Origin: Pseudomonas sp. A34-9
Lineage (GTDB): Bacteria; Pseudomonadota; Gammaproteobacteria; Pseudomonadales; Pseudomonadaceae
Assembly (NCBI RefSeq): GCF_029543085.1
Contig: NZ_CP119967.1
Location: forward strand, 3,994,501 to 4,058,500
Direction of reading: 5' to 3'
DNA length: 64,000 bases
Shown here: positions 27,958 through 37,287 of the stretch, one piece after another
Layout: the number at the start of each line of letters is the position of its first letter
Position numbering within the stretch: the first letter of the stretch is position 1
Translations under genes and position numbers: made by a program
Notes under the pieces: generated by a model
What the model saw: only the letters and a program-made list of their open reading frames with translations
The model's database searches: none
Told to the model about the DNA's origin: nothing

Positions 27958-28658
27958 CCGTCTACCGGCCATTCAACGCCAAACCGCGCACCGATCTCCT
28001 TGCGCCCCAGCGCCGTCAACGCCAGTGCCCGACTATCCAGATCCTGTGTCACCCACTTGCGCTTCAACGCCGTTTGCAACAGCGCCGCGCCCAGCGAGCC
28101 GCCGAGATGCGGCCGGCGCATGCTCCAGTCCAGGCACGGGCAGGCAAACTTGCGGCGCAGAGTCGTCAAGTCCTGCACTTCGATGTTCAGCCCGAGGAAC
28201 ATCGCCGCGCCACTGTCGCTCAAGCGATACGCCTGCTCGTCGGTTTGCACCAGCCAACCGGCCTCGAGCAAACGGTCGTGCAGTAACACCGCCAGCGTTC
28301 CGGCCATGTGGTCATAGCAGGTGCGCGCGAATTGCAGGCGATCCGGGGTGTGCGCCTTGAACGTCGGCGCCGCATTCTGGCCAATCACCATCAGCGCCTC
28401 CAGCGCTTGCGCGACCCGCTGATCAGCGAGGCTGTAATAACGATGGCGGCCCTGCACATGCAGGCGCACCAGGGCCAGATCCTTGAGTTTCGCCAGGTGC
28501 ACACTGGCGGTGGAGGCGCTGACCTCGGCGATCGTCGCCAACTCGGTGCTGGTGCGGGCGTGGCCGTCCATCAGCGAGCAGAGGATTTTCGTCCGCGCCG
28601 GCTCGGCGATGGCGGCGGCCACCTGCGATACGCCGATGTCTTGATGTTCTGCGTGCAT
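27885..28658 (-). CDS. ArsR-type winged-helix transcriptional regulator
   Basis: A 257-residue regulator. The N-terminal ArsR-type winged helix is at about residues 15-80 (ELATIAEVSASTASVHLAKLKDLALV). A second, larger domain resembles those of 230-residue HTH proteins in pseudomonads, with FACPCLDWSMRRPHLGG. The last 25 or so residues after FGVEWPVDG are encoded inside a degenerate REP element and are probably not part of the original fold. It is divergent from the P450 gene with a 79-bp gap and may regulate it. The ligand is unknown. Confidence 0.78.
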   Translation of the reverse strand: MHAEHQDIGVSQVAAAIAEPARTKILCSLMDGHARTSTELATIAEVSASTASVHLAKLKDLALVRLHVQGRHRYYSLADQRVAQALEALMVIGQNAAPTFKAHTPDRLQFARTCYDHMAGTLAVLLHDRLLEAGWLVQTDEQAYRLSDSGAAMFLGLNIEVQDLTTLRRKFACPCLDWSMRRPHLGGSLGAALLQTALKRKWVTQDLDSRALALTALGRKEIGARFGVEWPVDGQIKKSQPAPMRAHPINSDRTEYR

Positions 28659-28737
28659 AGTTCGCTCCCGGACGAATCATCGTCGTTGCGCAGTGGAGAT
28701 AGTAGCAACACTTTCCCCGTCGACAAGGATGCAAACC

Positions 28738-29841
28738 ATGAACCCGATCAGCGCCGCAACGCATGTCGATCCTTATCCCTACTACGCCGAACTGCGCGCA
28801 GGAGGTGGACTGTCGTTTCATCCGGATCTGAAACTGTGGGTCGCCAGTAGCGCCCGGGCGGTGTGTGCGGTGTTGGCCCACGCCGACTGCCGGGTGCGTC
28901 CGGCACGGGAGCCAGTGCCCAAGGCGATTGCCGCAAGCATGGCCGGCAAAGTCTTTGGCCAGTTGATGCGCATGAATGACGGTGAGCGCCAGCGCTGCCC
29001 GCGTTCTGCGATTGAGCCTGAGTTGGCCGCGCTCGACCTTGATGCCGTCGACAGACTGGTCGCCGCGCGGCTGATCACAGCGGACGCCGACGGTGTGTAC
29101 AAGGCAATGTTTCGTGGCCCGGTGTGCGTGGTCGCGGCGCTTTTGGGATTCACCCCGGCGCAGGCGCGGGTGGTCAGTGAACTGACGGCGGACTTCGTTG
29201 CCTGTCTGTCGCCGTTGAGCAATGACCTGCAATTGGCCGCGGCAAATGTAGCGGCCGAACAACTGCGCGGCAACTTCATCGAACTGCTCGCCGAACCCGC
29301 CAGCGACTTGCTCAGCGCAATCCAGCAGCGCTTTGTCGGCGATGAGGAAACCCTGATCGCCAACCTGATCGGCCTCTGCTCGCAGACGTTCGAAGCCTGC
29401 GCCGGACTGATCGGCAATACGCTGTTGGCGCTACGTCGTCAGCCGGCACTGCGCGGCGAATCCATCGACGCACTGCTCAGCGAAGTGCAGCGCTTCGACC
29501 CGCCCGTGCAGAACACCCGGCGCTTTGTCGCCACGCCGTGCGAGATTGCCGGTGTACGTGTCGAAGCAGGCGATGTGATTCTGCTTTTGTTGGCCGCGGC
29601 CAATCGTGATCCGGCGCTTAACGAACGGCCGGAGGAGTTTCTGCTGAATCGCGAGAACCGCCGCAGTTTCAGTTTCGGCAGTGGTCGGCATCAGTGTCCG
29701 GGGCAAGCGTTGGCGCTGAGTATTGCCGGGGCTACGGTCCGGGAAATACTCGCAAACGGCATCGATCTGAATCACCTGAACTGGCACTACCGGCCTTCGC
29801 TCAATGGGCGCGTTCCAATGTTTAGCGATGTCGGCGCCTGA
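28738..29841 (+). CDS. Small cytochrome P450 with unusual I-helix
   Basis: A 367-residue bacterial P450. The heme-binding loop FSFGSGRHQCPG has thiolate Cys320, and the K-helix E249-x-x-R252 motif is present. In the I-helix the usual A-G-x-E/D-T-T is replaced by QTFEAC (E219-A220-C221): the acid is kept but the oxygen-activating threonine is Ala. ATG 28738 is preferred because AAGGA precedes it by 8 bp. There is no ferredoxin or reductase nearby. The substrate is unknown; the divergent ArsR-type regulator may control it. Confidence 0.85.
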   Translation: MNPISAATHVDPYPYYAELRAGGGLSFHPDLKLWVASSARAVCAVLAHADCRVRPAREPVPKAIAASMAGKVFGQLMRMNDGERQRCPRSAIEPELAALDLDAVDRLVAARLITADADGVYKAMFRGPVCVVAALLGFTPAQARVVSELTADFVACLSPLSNDLQLAAANVAAEQLRGNFIELLAEPASDLLSAIQQRFVGDEETLIANLIGLCSQTFEACAGLIGNTLLALRRQPALRGESIDALLSEVQRFDPPVQNTRRFVATPCEIAGVRVEAGDVILLLLAAANRDPALNERPEEFLLNRENRRSFSFGSGRHQCPGQALALSIAGATVREILANGIDLNHLNWHYRPSLNGRVPMFSDVGA

Positions 29842-29850
29842 AACTCCGCA

Positions 29851-29940
29851 TTCGCGAGCAGGCTCGCTCCCACAAGGTTACGAGGTGTACACACTGTTGA
29901 AATCACCTTGGAAACTGTGGGAGCGAGCCTGCTCGCGAAG
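29851..29940. repeat. REP family B inverted pair
   Basis: CGCGAGCAGGCTCGCTCCCAC (29853-29873) and its reverse complement (29917-29937) are about 45 bp apart. It lies between the convergent P450 and mntH genes. Confidence 0.88.
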
Positions 29941-29969
29941 AGGCCAGCCCAATCACTGCAAAATATGGC

Positions 29970-31289
29970 TCAAACCGCCCACTGCAAAATCAGCCAGCTA
30001 TTAGCGCCACTGATCACCACGAACAACCCCCAGGCCAGCACCCGGGTTGGCCAGCGATTCACAAACGGCCCCATCAGTTGCTCGTCGTTGGTCATGCGGA
30101 TCAATGGGAACAAGGCAAATGGCAATTGCAGACTCAACACCACCTGACTCAACACCAGCAACTTGCCGATCGCGTTATCGCCCATCAGCCACACGCCGAT
30201 AAACGCCGGAATCAACGCCAGTCCGCGAGTAATCAAGCGCCGCTGCCAGCAGGGGATACGCAGGTTCAGATAACCCTCCATGATCACCTGCCCGGCGATG
30301 GTGCCGGTGAAGGTCGAGCTCTGCCCCGACGCCAGTAGCGCGACGCCGAACAGCACACTGGCCAGCGCGCCGCCCACCAGCGGGTCAAGCAAGTGGTAGG
30401 CGTCCTGAATGTCCACCACGTCAGTGTGCCCGGACTGGTGGAACGCTGCCGCCGCAAGAATCAGGATCGCCGCGTTGACCAGTAACGCCAGCGCCAGCGA
30501 ACCGATGGTGTCGATGCGTGCCAGCTTCACCGCATCCTGCTTGCTTGCCAGATCCTTGCCGATCATCCGCGTCTGCACGATCGAGGTGTGCAGATAGAGG
30601 TTATGCGGCATCACCGTAGCGCCGAGAATACCGATCGCCAGGTACAGCGGCGCCGCCTCGCCAATCGCCGCCAGCGACGGTTTGAAACCCTGGGCGACGT
30701 CCGGCCAGTACGGTTTGATCAGCAGCAGTTCAACGAAGAAACACACGCCGATGGTCGCGACCAGCACCAACATGATCGCTTCCAGCCTGCGAAAGCCGCG
30801 ATTCTGCAGGGCCAGCACCAGCAAGGTGTCGAACGCCGTCAAGGCAATGCCGAAGGTCAGCGAACAACCGAGCAGCAAGTGAAAGGCCAGTGCACAACCG
30901 AGCACTTCGGCCAGATCGGTGGCGATGATCGAGATTTCTGCCAGCACCCACTGCAGCCGTGCAGTTGGCGTGCTGTAGCGCTCGCGGGACAATTGCGCCA
31001 AATCGCGCCCGGTGGCGATGCCCAGCCGCGAACACAGACATTGCACGACCATGCCGGCCAGACTCGCCAACAACACCACAAACAACAGGCTGTAGCCAAA
31101 GCGCGATCCGGCCTCGATGGCGGTGGCCCAGTTGCCCGGATCCATGTAACCGATAGACACCAGCAACCCGGGGCCGGCGAAACGCAGCACGCGTTTGAAG
31201 AACGAGGCATTGGGATCTACCGCGACACTGCCGGCCACTTCCGGCGGGCAAAACGGCGCGGTGGCGATTTTGGGCAAGCTGAATTTCAC
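29970..31289 (-). CDS. mntH: NRAMP-family divalent metal transporter MntH
   Basis: A 439-residue membrane protein with 11 predicted helices. The metal-binding motifs GYMDPGNWATAIEAG in helix 1 and VMPHNLYLHTSI in helix 6 are complete. It imports Mn2+ (and possibly Fe2+) with protons. GTG 31289 (then KFSLPKIATAPF) is selected by resemblance to other Pseudomonas MntH proteins; an ATG-started longer form cannot be excluded. Confidence 0.9.
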   Translation of the reverse strand: MKFSLPKIATAPFCPPEVAGSVAVDPNASFFKRVLRFAGPGLLVSIGYMDPGNWATAIEAGSRFGYSLLFVVLLASLAGMVVQCLCSRLGIATGRDLAQLSRERYSTPTARLQWVLAEISIIATDLAEVLGCALAFHLLLGCSLTFGIALTAFDTLLVLALQNRGFRRLEAIMLVLVATIGVCFFVELLLIKPYWPDVAQGFKPSLAAIGEAAPLYLAIGILGATVMPHNLYLHTSIVQTRMIGKDLASKQDAVKLARIDTIGSLALALLVNAAILILAAAAFHQSGHTDVVDIQDAYHLLDPLVGGALASVLFGVALLASGQSSTFTGTIAGQVIMEGYLNLRIPCWQRRLITRGLALIPAFIGVWLMGDNAIGKLLVLSQVVLSLQLPFALFPLIRMTNDEQLMGPFVNRWPTRVLAWGLFVVISGANSWLILQWAV

Positions 31290-31361
31290 GCACACATCCA
31301 GAAACAAGTCGGAAAGACGCAGCTTAGACGTTTCAGCCGAAGCCTTGAAGATCAAAAAAAT

Positions 31362-31898
31362 CTATCGACTCACCCCCAACAACTGCTCGCGCAATTCCGG
31401 ACTGCGCGTACGCGGATCCAGCCAGATATTGAAGAAGGCCCGGGCAAACAGCGGGTCATCGATCTCATGCTGCAATTGCTGGCCGACAAAAAACCGCGCG
31501 CCCTGCCCCGGCAGATACACCCCGGTAATCCGCGTGCCGGCCTGCACATCGACGAACGATTGCTGCATCTGTGTCTGCCACCCGGCCAGTTGCGCGGGGC
31601 TGACACTGTTACCCGCCATGCGTTTGATTTCGTCGACGCTGGCCTTGACCAGGTCGTCGCGGGAAATGGTCCGGCGGTAAATCAACTCCAGCGCAAACGG
31701 CTGGCCCTCGGCCAAGGGGCGCGCGGCACTCCACAATCGCGCGTTGTAGACATCGAAACCCAATACGCTGAAATCGCCGGTGCCGATGATTTGCGCGCCG
31801 GGCACGGCGTCCTGCCAGTTGGCCCATGTCGGCGTCAGCAACAGCGCCCACAAGCCGATACCGCAACATCCCCGTAACAGCCTGGGTGTTCTGTTCAT
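31362..31898 (-). CDS. Periplasmic chalcone-isomerase-like protein
   Basis: A 178-residue protein with a signal peptide (ending near TPTWANWQ). The mature part resembles bacterial chalcone isomerase-like (Chalcone_3) domains: IGTGDFSVLGFDVYNARLW, LIYRRTISRDDLVKAS and GARFFVGQQLQHEIDDPLFARAFFNIWLD in separate segments. Bacterial members are not flavonoid enzymes as far as known and their function is unclear. It lies 70 bp upstream of mntH on the same strand. Confidence 0.7.
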   Translation of the reverse strand: MNRTPRLLRGCCGIGLWALLLTPTWANWQDAVPGAQIIGTGDFSVLGFDVYNARLWSAARPLAEGQPFALELIYRRTISRDDLVKASVDEIKRMAGNSVSPAQLAGWQTQMQQSFVDVQAGTRITGVYLPGQGARFFVGQQLQHEIDDPLFARAFFNIWLDPRTRSPELREQLLGVSR

Positions 31899-32039
31899 CG
31901 CGATATCGACTCCGGCAAATCCTGATCATCAGAGCATAGTCGGGTATTGCGCCCGGTACTTTGTATACAAAAACTGCGCACATAGGCAGCAATCGCCCGT
32001 CGACAATGCTAACGTGGCTTACCCTCAACGGATGGAGAC

Positions 32040-32819
32040 ATGTGCGTGCTGATCCTCAAACTGCTGCTGATTCCCGGTTTTCTGCTGCTGATTTCCCTGG
32101 CGGGCAAGCGCTGGGGGCCGAGCGTGGCCGGGTGGCTGTCGGGATTGCCGGTGGTGGTCGGGCCGATTCTGTTTTTCCTCGCCATCGAGCAGGGCCCGGC
32201 GTTTGCCGCGCAGTCGGCGGTGGCCGCGTTATCAGCGATGTTCGCGATGATTGCGTTCTGCATCACCTACGCGCAGGTGGCGCAACGGGCGAACTGGCCG
32301 TTGGCGTTGGCGGCATCGCTGTCGGTGTGGGCCGTCATCGCCTGGGTGTTGTCGCTGATCCCGGCGTCACTGCCGTTTTCCGTGGCCGCGGCGGCGGCTG
32401 CGTTGTTGGCTTCGCCGTACCTGTTTCCCACAGTGCAACCGGTGCTCAGCAGCCCGGCGCCAAAGTCGGACAAACTGATCTGGCGGATGATCGCCGGCGC
32501 CGCGTTGACCCTGGTGGTGACGATGCTTGCCAGCACCGTCGGTGAGCGCTGGAGCGGTTTGCTCGCGGTATTCCCGGTACTCGGCAGTGTCATGGCGGTG
32601 TTCTCGCAACAGACCCGCGGCCCGGCGTTTACCGCCGCATTGTTACGGGCGACGGCGACCGGCATGTATTCGTTTTCGGCGTTCTGTCTGGTCTCGGCAC
32701 TGACCTTGCCGAGCATGGGCCTGAGCGGATTTGCCGTAGGCGTTGCGGTGTCAGTGGCCATGCTCGGTGTCACCAAACGCCTGCTGGCCCGTCCGCTGGC
32801 GAAAGCGCAGGCGCAGTAA
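32040..32819 (+). CDS. Integral membrane protein of unknown function
   Basis: A 259-residue very hydrophobic protein with about eight predicted helices arranged as two similar halves. Each half carries a GKRWGPSVAGWLSGLPVVVG or GERWSGLLAVFPVLGSVMAV-type segment, which suggests an internal duplication. It is probably a small transporter. No close family name comes to mind, and the neighbours (a chalcone-isomerase-like gene diverging and a DcrB-like gene following) give little help. Confidence 0.7.
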   Translation: MCVLILKLLLIPGFLLLISLAGKRWGPSVAGWLSGLPVVVGPILFFLAIEQGPAFAAQSAVAALSAMFAMIAFCITYAQVAQRANWPLALAASLSVWAVIAWVLSLIPASLPFSVAAAAAALLASPYLFPTVQPVLSSPAPKSDKLIWRMIAGAALTLVVTMLASTVGERWSGLLAVFPVLGSVMAVFSQQTRGPAFTAALLRATATGMYSFSAFCLVSALTLPSMGLSGFAVGVAVSVAMLGVTKRLLARPLAKAQAQ

Positions 32820-32903
32820 CCGGTCAGACGATTCGCGCTGGAACGCCCGCCCCCCTCCGTGGGATGATCGCCCGCCTCGCGCGACCATCCACCGGAGATT
32901 CAC

Positions 32904-33461
32904 ATGTCATTGTTGAGCAAAAAAGCCGTCGTCCTGCTGGTGGCGGCCCTCGCCGGTTTCGGCGCCCTCCACGCGCAAGCGGCCAAGAAAAATGCCGGCA
33001 CCGAGAAAGTCTCGATGCTCGAGGGCAAGTTCACTTTTGTGCTGCCTAAAGGTTTCGTCGCCAACCCGCTGCCGACCAGCCCGAGCGGGACCACGGGCAC
33101 GATGTACACCAACGAGACGACGAAAACCGTGGTCATTACTGCGCAAAACCAGATTCCCGAAGGTCAGCACGTCAAGGACAACGACGGCCAGTTCCTCGAT
33201 GGCAGCGTGGCGAGTTTCATCGAAGACCAGCGCAAGGCGCTGCCGGACTTCAACAAACTCAGCGAAAAGAGCCTGACCCAAAAAGGCACTGGCCTTGGCC
33301 TGCGTCAGGTCGACAGCACCGCCACCCAGGGCGGCGGCCAGACCCTCAACACCACGCTGATGGCCGGCTCCGGCACGAAAATGGCGCTGGTGCAGGTGAT
33401 CTCCCGCGCCAGCGACAAGAAAGGTCACGATGCCCTGGTGAAAACCATCCTCAAGGATTGA
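32904..33461 (+). CDS. DcrB-like secreted protein
   Basis: A 185-residue protein with a signal peptide (cleavage near LHAQAAKK) and a C-terminal part with alternating strands. MLEGKFTFVLPKGFVANPLP and a late MALVQVISRASDKKGHDALV recall the DcrB/DUF1795 fold. It is probably periplasmic or lipid-free in the envelope; function unknown. Its last 11 bp overlap the 3' end of the convergent esterase gene. Confidence 0.65.
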   Translation: MSLLSKKAVVLLVAALAGFGALHAQAAKKNAGTEKVSMLEGKFTFVLPKGFVANPLPTSPSGTTGTMYTNETTKTVVITAQNQIPEGQHVKDNDGQFLDGSVASFIEDQRKALPDFNKLSEKSLTQKGTGLGLRQVDSTATQGGGQTLNTTLMAGSGTKMALVQVISRASDKKGHDALVKTILKD

Positions 33462-34167
33462 GCTGCTGCAACCAGCCATTCAAATCGCGCAGCTCGGCCG
33501 CACTGATACTGTGGCCGACGCCGGGATAGGCGTGAAACTGCGGTTGGTAACCGAGTTTCTGTAGTTGCGCGTTGGCCTCGGTGCCGTCGTGGTACGGCAC
33601 GCGATCATCCGCCGTGCCGTGGCCGATGAAGATGTTCAGCGGCAACGGCTGCTGCTCGCCCTTGAGTTCAGCCTTCAACACTGGCAACAAGCGCCCGCTC
33701 AACGCGGCGATCCCGCCGACCGCCACTGGCGGCCGCAGCCCGACCTCGTAGGTCATCATCGCGCCCTGGCTGAAGCCGATCAGGTACACCTTGCTCGGCG
33801 TGGTGTGATATTTCTGCGCCGCTTGCGCGATAAAGTCGCGCAGCTTCTGGCCACTTATCTTCAGATCATCGGTCTCGCCGTTGTAGGCACCTTCGCCCTT
33901 CTTGCGAAACCACTGGAAACGCCCTTCACCCAATGACAACGGCGCCTGCACAGACAGGTAGTTGTATTGCGCCGGGAGCTGAAATTTCATGCCGATCAGA
34001 TCGGCTTCGTTACTGCCGTAGCCGTGCAGAAAAATCACCAGCGGACGCGCCTCGGCGTCGGCGTGCACCTGCTCGATGTACTTGAGCGGCAGATCGGATT
34101 GCAGCGTGGTTTGCGCCTGCACGGCGCTGGACGCCAACAGGGTCAACAGAGCAAACACCTTCAACAT
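33451..34167 (-). CDS. Secreted alpha/beta-hydrolase (carboxylesterase/phospholipase-like)
   Basis: A 238-residue hydrolase with a signal peptide ending SAVQAQTT. The FLHGYGSNEADLIG oxyanion region, nucleophile motif GFSQGAMM, the Asp in GTADDRVPY and His in PGVGHSIS complete the Ser-Asp-His triad of the YpfH/carboxylesterase group. It is predicted to act on short esters in the periplasm. It ends 11 bp inside the convergent DcrB-like gene. Confidence 0.82.
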   Translation of the reverse strand: MLKVFALLTLLASSAVQAQTTLQSDLPLKYIEQVHADAEARPLVIFLHGYGSNEADLIGMKFQLPAQYNYLSVQAPLSLGEGRFQWFRKKGEGAYNGETDDLKISGQKLRDFIAQAAQKYHTTPSKVYLIGFSQGAMMTYEVGLRPPVAVGGIAALSGRLLPVLKAELKGEQQPLPLNIFIGHGTADDRVPYHDGTEANAQLQKLGYQPQFHAYPGVGHSISAAELRDLNGWLQQLNP

Positions 34168-34257
34168 AGAGCCTTCCTTTCACAGAGTGTCGGGTTCGTG
34201 GGGGAGCCTAACATCCTCGGCCAAGGATCCAAATTCGGTGTGATTGCCAATGGCCCC

Positions 34258-34322
34258 TTCGCGAGCAGGCTCGCTCCCACAGGGGAATGCATGTCCAAGG
34301 TGGGAGCGAGCCTGCTCGCGAA
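34258..34322. repeat. REP family B inverted pair, tail-to-tail
   Basis: CGCGAGCAGGCTCGCTCCCAC and its reverse complement are about 20 bp apart, between the esterase gene and the upstream AstE-like gene on the same strand. Confidence 0.88.
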
Positions 34323-34349
34323 AGGGCCGGTGAATCCAGTGAAGATCCG

Positions 34350-35462
34350 TCAGTCGTTGGTTAATTTCCCTGTACGAAACGCCACCCGCCCCGCCACTTT
34401 CGCCTGCCAGATGCCAGGTTCGGTGTAGCGCCCGCGATCCAGCGCAAACAGCACGCCACTGGTGCCGGCGCGCACGGTGGTCACGCGATCCTGCAACGGA
34501 TCCACCACCTCGAACAACGCATCGCCCTGCTCCACCCACTCACCGGCATTGCGCAGGAAACTCACCACGCCATGGTGCGGCGCGAACAGGTATTCGGTGC
34601 CCTCGAACGGCAGGCCTTCGCAGCACTCGCTTGGCGCCGCCGGCCATTCGCCGCTGATGAAACCCTGCTCGGCGAGAAAACCCAGAATCGCCTCACAATT
34701 GGCCTGCGCCTGATCGACCCGGGTGTCGCCCATGCTGCCCAGCTCCAGCGTGGTTGCCAGGTTCGCCGCCGGAATGGCGGCATTCGGGAACGCTCGCGCC
34801 AGACGCAACCACGGCGTCGAGCAGGATTCATCGAACGAACTGCCACCGGAATCTTCACACAGCAATGCCACGCCGGCCTTCAGGCGTGCCGCCAGCGATT
34901 GCCACTGCGGCCAGTGCTGCGGCAGCGCGTACAAATGAATCGCCGCATCGAAATCACAATGCAAATCGAGGGTGATGTCGGCGTCGCAAGCATGGCGCAG
35001 CAGCAAGCGATGCAACGCTTCCAGTTGCGAGGCCGGTGCCGGCAGCTTATCGAACACTTGGCCCATCGCTTGGCGGATCAGCGCGACGTTGGCCTCGGCA
35101 TCCGCGCCCAGACGCTCACCGATCAACGCCCCGACCGGTGCGCTGAGTTCGACGAAGGCACGGTTGAAGTTCTTGCCGCTGCCGAGTTCGAAGCGACCCA
35201 TGTGCGCGCCTTGCACGTGTTGATCGAGGCCGATCGGGTTGGCCACCGGCACCAGTTCGATCACGCCCTGCAAACGGCCTTGCCGTTCGAGTTGGTTCAG
35301 ACGTTGCTTGAGTTCCCACGCAGTGCGCATGCCCGGCAGCTCATCGGCGTGCAGGCTGGCCTGGATGTACACCTTGCGGGTGCCCGCGCCATAGCGGAAC
35401 ACACTGAGCGAGCGCTCGCTGCCCAAGTGGCTCCAGGGCAGAACATGGTCGATGCGTTGCAT
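34350..35462 (-). CDS. Succinylglutamate desuccinylase/aspartoacylase-family zinc hydrolase
   Basis: A 370-residue M14-like amidohydrolase. The zinc site H-x-x-E appears in ASLHADELPG, with later NFNRAF and the third zinc ligand in TLDLHCDFD. The C-terminal beta-domain covers roughly residues 285-360. It probably removes an acyl group from an N-acylated amino acid or related compound. It is a lone gene, not in an ast operon, so it is unlikely to be the arginine-pathway AstE itself. Confidence 0.8.
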   Translation of the reverse strand: MQRIDHVLPWSHLGSERSLSVFRYGAGTRKVYIQASLHADELPGMRTAWELKQRLNQLERQGRLQGVIELVPVANPIGLDQHVQGAHMGRFELGSGKNFNRAFVELSAPVGALIGERLGADAEANVALIRQAMGQVFDKLPAPASQLEALHRLLLRHACDADITLDLHCDFDAAIHLYALPQHWPQWQSLAARLKAGVALLCEDSGGSSFDESCSTPWLRLARAFPNAAIPAANLATTLELGSMGDTRVDQAQANCEAILGFLAEQGFISGEWPAAPSECCEGLPFEGTEYLFAPHHGVVSFLRNAGEWVEQGDALFEVVDPLQDRVTTVRAGTSGVLFALDRGRYTEPGIWQAKVAGRVAFRTGKLTND

Positions 35463-35480
35463 GGGAAAACTCCGATGTTT

Positions 35481-35567
35481 CTGTAGGAGCTGCCGAAGGC
35501 TGCGATCTTTTGATCTTGTTTTTTACAAGCAAAGTCAAAAGATCGCAGCCTTCGGCAGCTCCTACAG
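35481..35567. repeat. REP family A inverted pair
   Basis: CTGTAGGAGCTGCCGAAGG...GATCTTTTGATCT and its reverse complement with about 16 bp between, in the gap upstream of the AstE-like gene. Confidence 0.9.
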
Positions 35568-35601
35568 GGGAAATGTGTGAAGCAGGATAAATCATGGGCG
35601 C

Positions 35602-35639
35602 AAAAAAAGTGGCCACCGCGCAAGCGGGGCCACTTTTTT
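35602..35639 (-). terminator. Rho-independent terminator of the amino-acid binding protein gene
   Basis: Stem AAAAAAGTGGCC/GGCCACTTTTTT with an inner CCGC-GCAA-GCGG hairpin. Both flanks carry A or T runs, so it could act in either direction. It lies 10 bp past the stop of the minus-strand binding-protein gene. Confidence 0.9.
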
Positions 35640-35649
35640 CTACGGCGTA

Positions 35650-36429
35650 TTAATGGCCGTACACATCAAAGTCGAAGTACTTGTCCTGGACTTTCTTGTA
35701 CTCGCCATTGGCGCGGATTTCGGTGATGGCTTTGTTGAATTGCTCGGCCAGCGCGGTATCGCCCTTGCGCACCGCAATGCCGGCGCCACCGCCGAAGTAC
35801 TTGGCGTCTTCGTAGGTCGGGCCAACGAATTCAAAACCTTTACCGGCGTCGGTTTTCAGGAAACCGTCGCTCAGGTTAACCGAGTCGGCCAGCATCGCGT
35901 CGATACGCCCGGAGACCATGTCCAGGTTGGCTTCCTGTTGCGAGCCGTAACGCACCAGGTCGATCCCGGCCGGCACCAGCACTTCGGTGGCGTAACGATC
36001 GTGGGTACTGGCACGCAGCACGCCGACTTTCTTGCCCTTGAGTTCGGTCAGCGGGTCTTTGACACCGGAGCCTTCCTTCATCACGAAGCGCGCCGGGGTG
36101 TGGTAGTACTTGATGGTGAAATCGACGTTCTTCTTGCGATCGTCGGTGATGGTCATCGACGACAGGATCGCGTCGATCTTCTTCACTTTCAGCGCCGGGA
36201 TCAGGCCATCGAATTCCTGCTCGACCCAAGTGCATTTGACTTTCATCTGCGCGCACAGCGCATCGCCGATGTCGACGTCGAAACCGGTCAGTTTGCCGTC
36301 AGGGGTTTTCATCGAGAATGGCGGGTAACCGGCTTCGATACCGATGCGGATCGGCTTGGCGTCTTCGGCCACAGCGGTCAGGGACAACATCGACAGTGCC
36401 AGGGCACCGAACATCACTAGCTTCTTCAT
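35650..36429 (-). CDS. Basic amino acid ABC transporter substrate-binding protein
   Basis: A 259-residue periplasmic protein. A 21-residue signal peptide (ending TAVAEDAKP) is followed by the family 3 solute-binding fold: [35 protein letters not shown] and [16 protein letters not shown], as in HisJ/ArgT-type lysine-arginine-ornithine or histidine binders. No permease or ATPase gene is adjacent, so it is an orphan binder that presumably serves a transporter encoded elsewhere. Its 5' gap (36430-36666) shows no recognised motif. Confidence 0.87.
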   Translation of the reverse strand: MKKLVMFGALALSMLSLTAVAEDAKPIRIGIEAGYPPFSMKTPDGKLTGFDVDIGDALCAQMKVKCTWVEQEFDGLIPALKVKKIDAILSSMTITDDRKKNVDFTIKYYHTPARFVMKEGSGVKDPLTELKGKKVGVLRASTHDRYATEVLVPAGIDLVRYGSQQEANLDMVSGRIDAMLADSVNLSDGFLKTDAGKGFEFVGPTYEDAKYFGGGAGIAVRKGDTALAEQFNKAITEIRANGEYKKVQDKYFDFDVYGH

Positions 36430-36666
36430 TTATAACTCCTGTGTGCGGAGGCTTTTATTGGCAGCTTTCGATTCAGCGTTCGGTCATGGCCTTATAGCAG
36501 CAAAAACCGAAGTGGCCGGCAGTCTATGGCGGCGCGCACAGGGTAAATTGTGTTTAAGCGACAAATACTTATGAAAGATCGGCGCAGCCGTTGACCGGGG
36601 TCAACAGGTGCGCCGTCGTGGTGCAAAGGCTGTAGGACAAGCCCTCAATCGGTACAGATTTCCCCG

Positions 36667-36750
36667 TGTAGGAGCTGCCGAAGGCTGCGATCTTTTGATT
36701 CTGTTTTTTAGATTCAAGATCAAAAGATCGCAGCCTGCGGCAGCTCCTAC
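36667..36750. repeat. REP family A inverted pair
   Basis: TGTAGGAGCTGCCGAAGG...GATCTTTTGATT and its reverse complement AAGATCAAAAGATCGCAG...GCAGCTCCTACA, ending 8 bp before the rhodanese stop codon. Confidence 0.9.
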
Positions 36751-36757
36751 AATGGGA

Positions 36758-37186
36758 TCAGCATTCGCAGCCGATGGCGGTTTTGGCGGCTTGCTCAACG
36801 CTCAGTTGAAAGCCTTCATCCAGCCATCCGGTAACCCCGCCAATCATCTCTTTGACCGGGTAACCCAGCGCCGCCAGTTTCACCGCTGCCTTGTTCGCGC
36901 CGTTGCAGTGCGGGCCGGCGCAATAGACCACGAACAGCGTGGTTTTCGGGTAGTTCGCCAGCTCCGCCGCCGTCAGCAACCGGTTCGGAATATTGATCGC
37001 GCCCGGCACATGCCCGCGCTCAAAGGCCAGCGGCCCGCGCACGTCGACCAGGACAAAATCGATCTCACCGGCCTCCTGGCTGCTGAAGACGTCGGAACAA
37101 TCGGTTTCGAAAGTCAGACGATTGCTGAAGTGCATCAGGGCGATCGCCGACGGAGCGGCAGGGATGTCGCGAACGAGGCTGGTCAT
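36758..37186 (-). CDS. Rhodanese-like sulfurtransferase
   Basis: A 142-residue single rhodanese domain: FVLVDVRGPLAFERGHVPGA, then the active-site loop around Cys89 (VVYCAGPHCNGANKAA) and GYPVKEMIGGVTGWLDEG. The loop C-A-G-P-H-C fits a sulfurtransferase of the GlpE/YgaP-like group. ATG 37186 is the natural start; the longer frame crosses into the divergent regulator. It is divergent from an FtrA-like regulator that may control it. Confidence 0.85.
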   Translation of the reverse strand: MTSLVRDIPAAPSAIALMHFSNRLTFETDCSDVFSSQEAGEIDFVLVDVRGPLAFERGHVPGAINIPNRLLTAAELANYPKTTLFVVYCAGPHCNGANKAAVKLAALGYPVKEMIGGVTGWLDEGFQLSVEQAAKTAIGCEC

Positions 37187-37287
37187 GGGTGTTGCTCCTT
37201 GGTCTGTAGGGGTGTGAACAGACTTTATCGAGCGGCCGCTTGCGGCTACAGTGGCGCACAAGACACTCACCGGGAATTTTCCGCCAA

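Noticed and set aside
34350..35462. AstE of arginine succinyltransferase pathway
   Set aside because: The family matches, but there are no ast genes around it, so only the family is stated.
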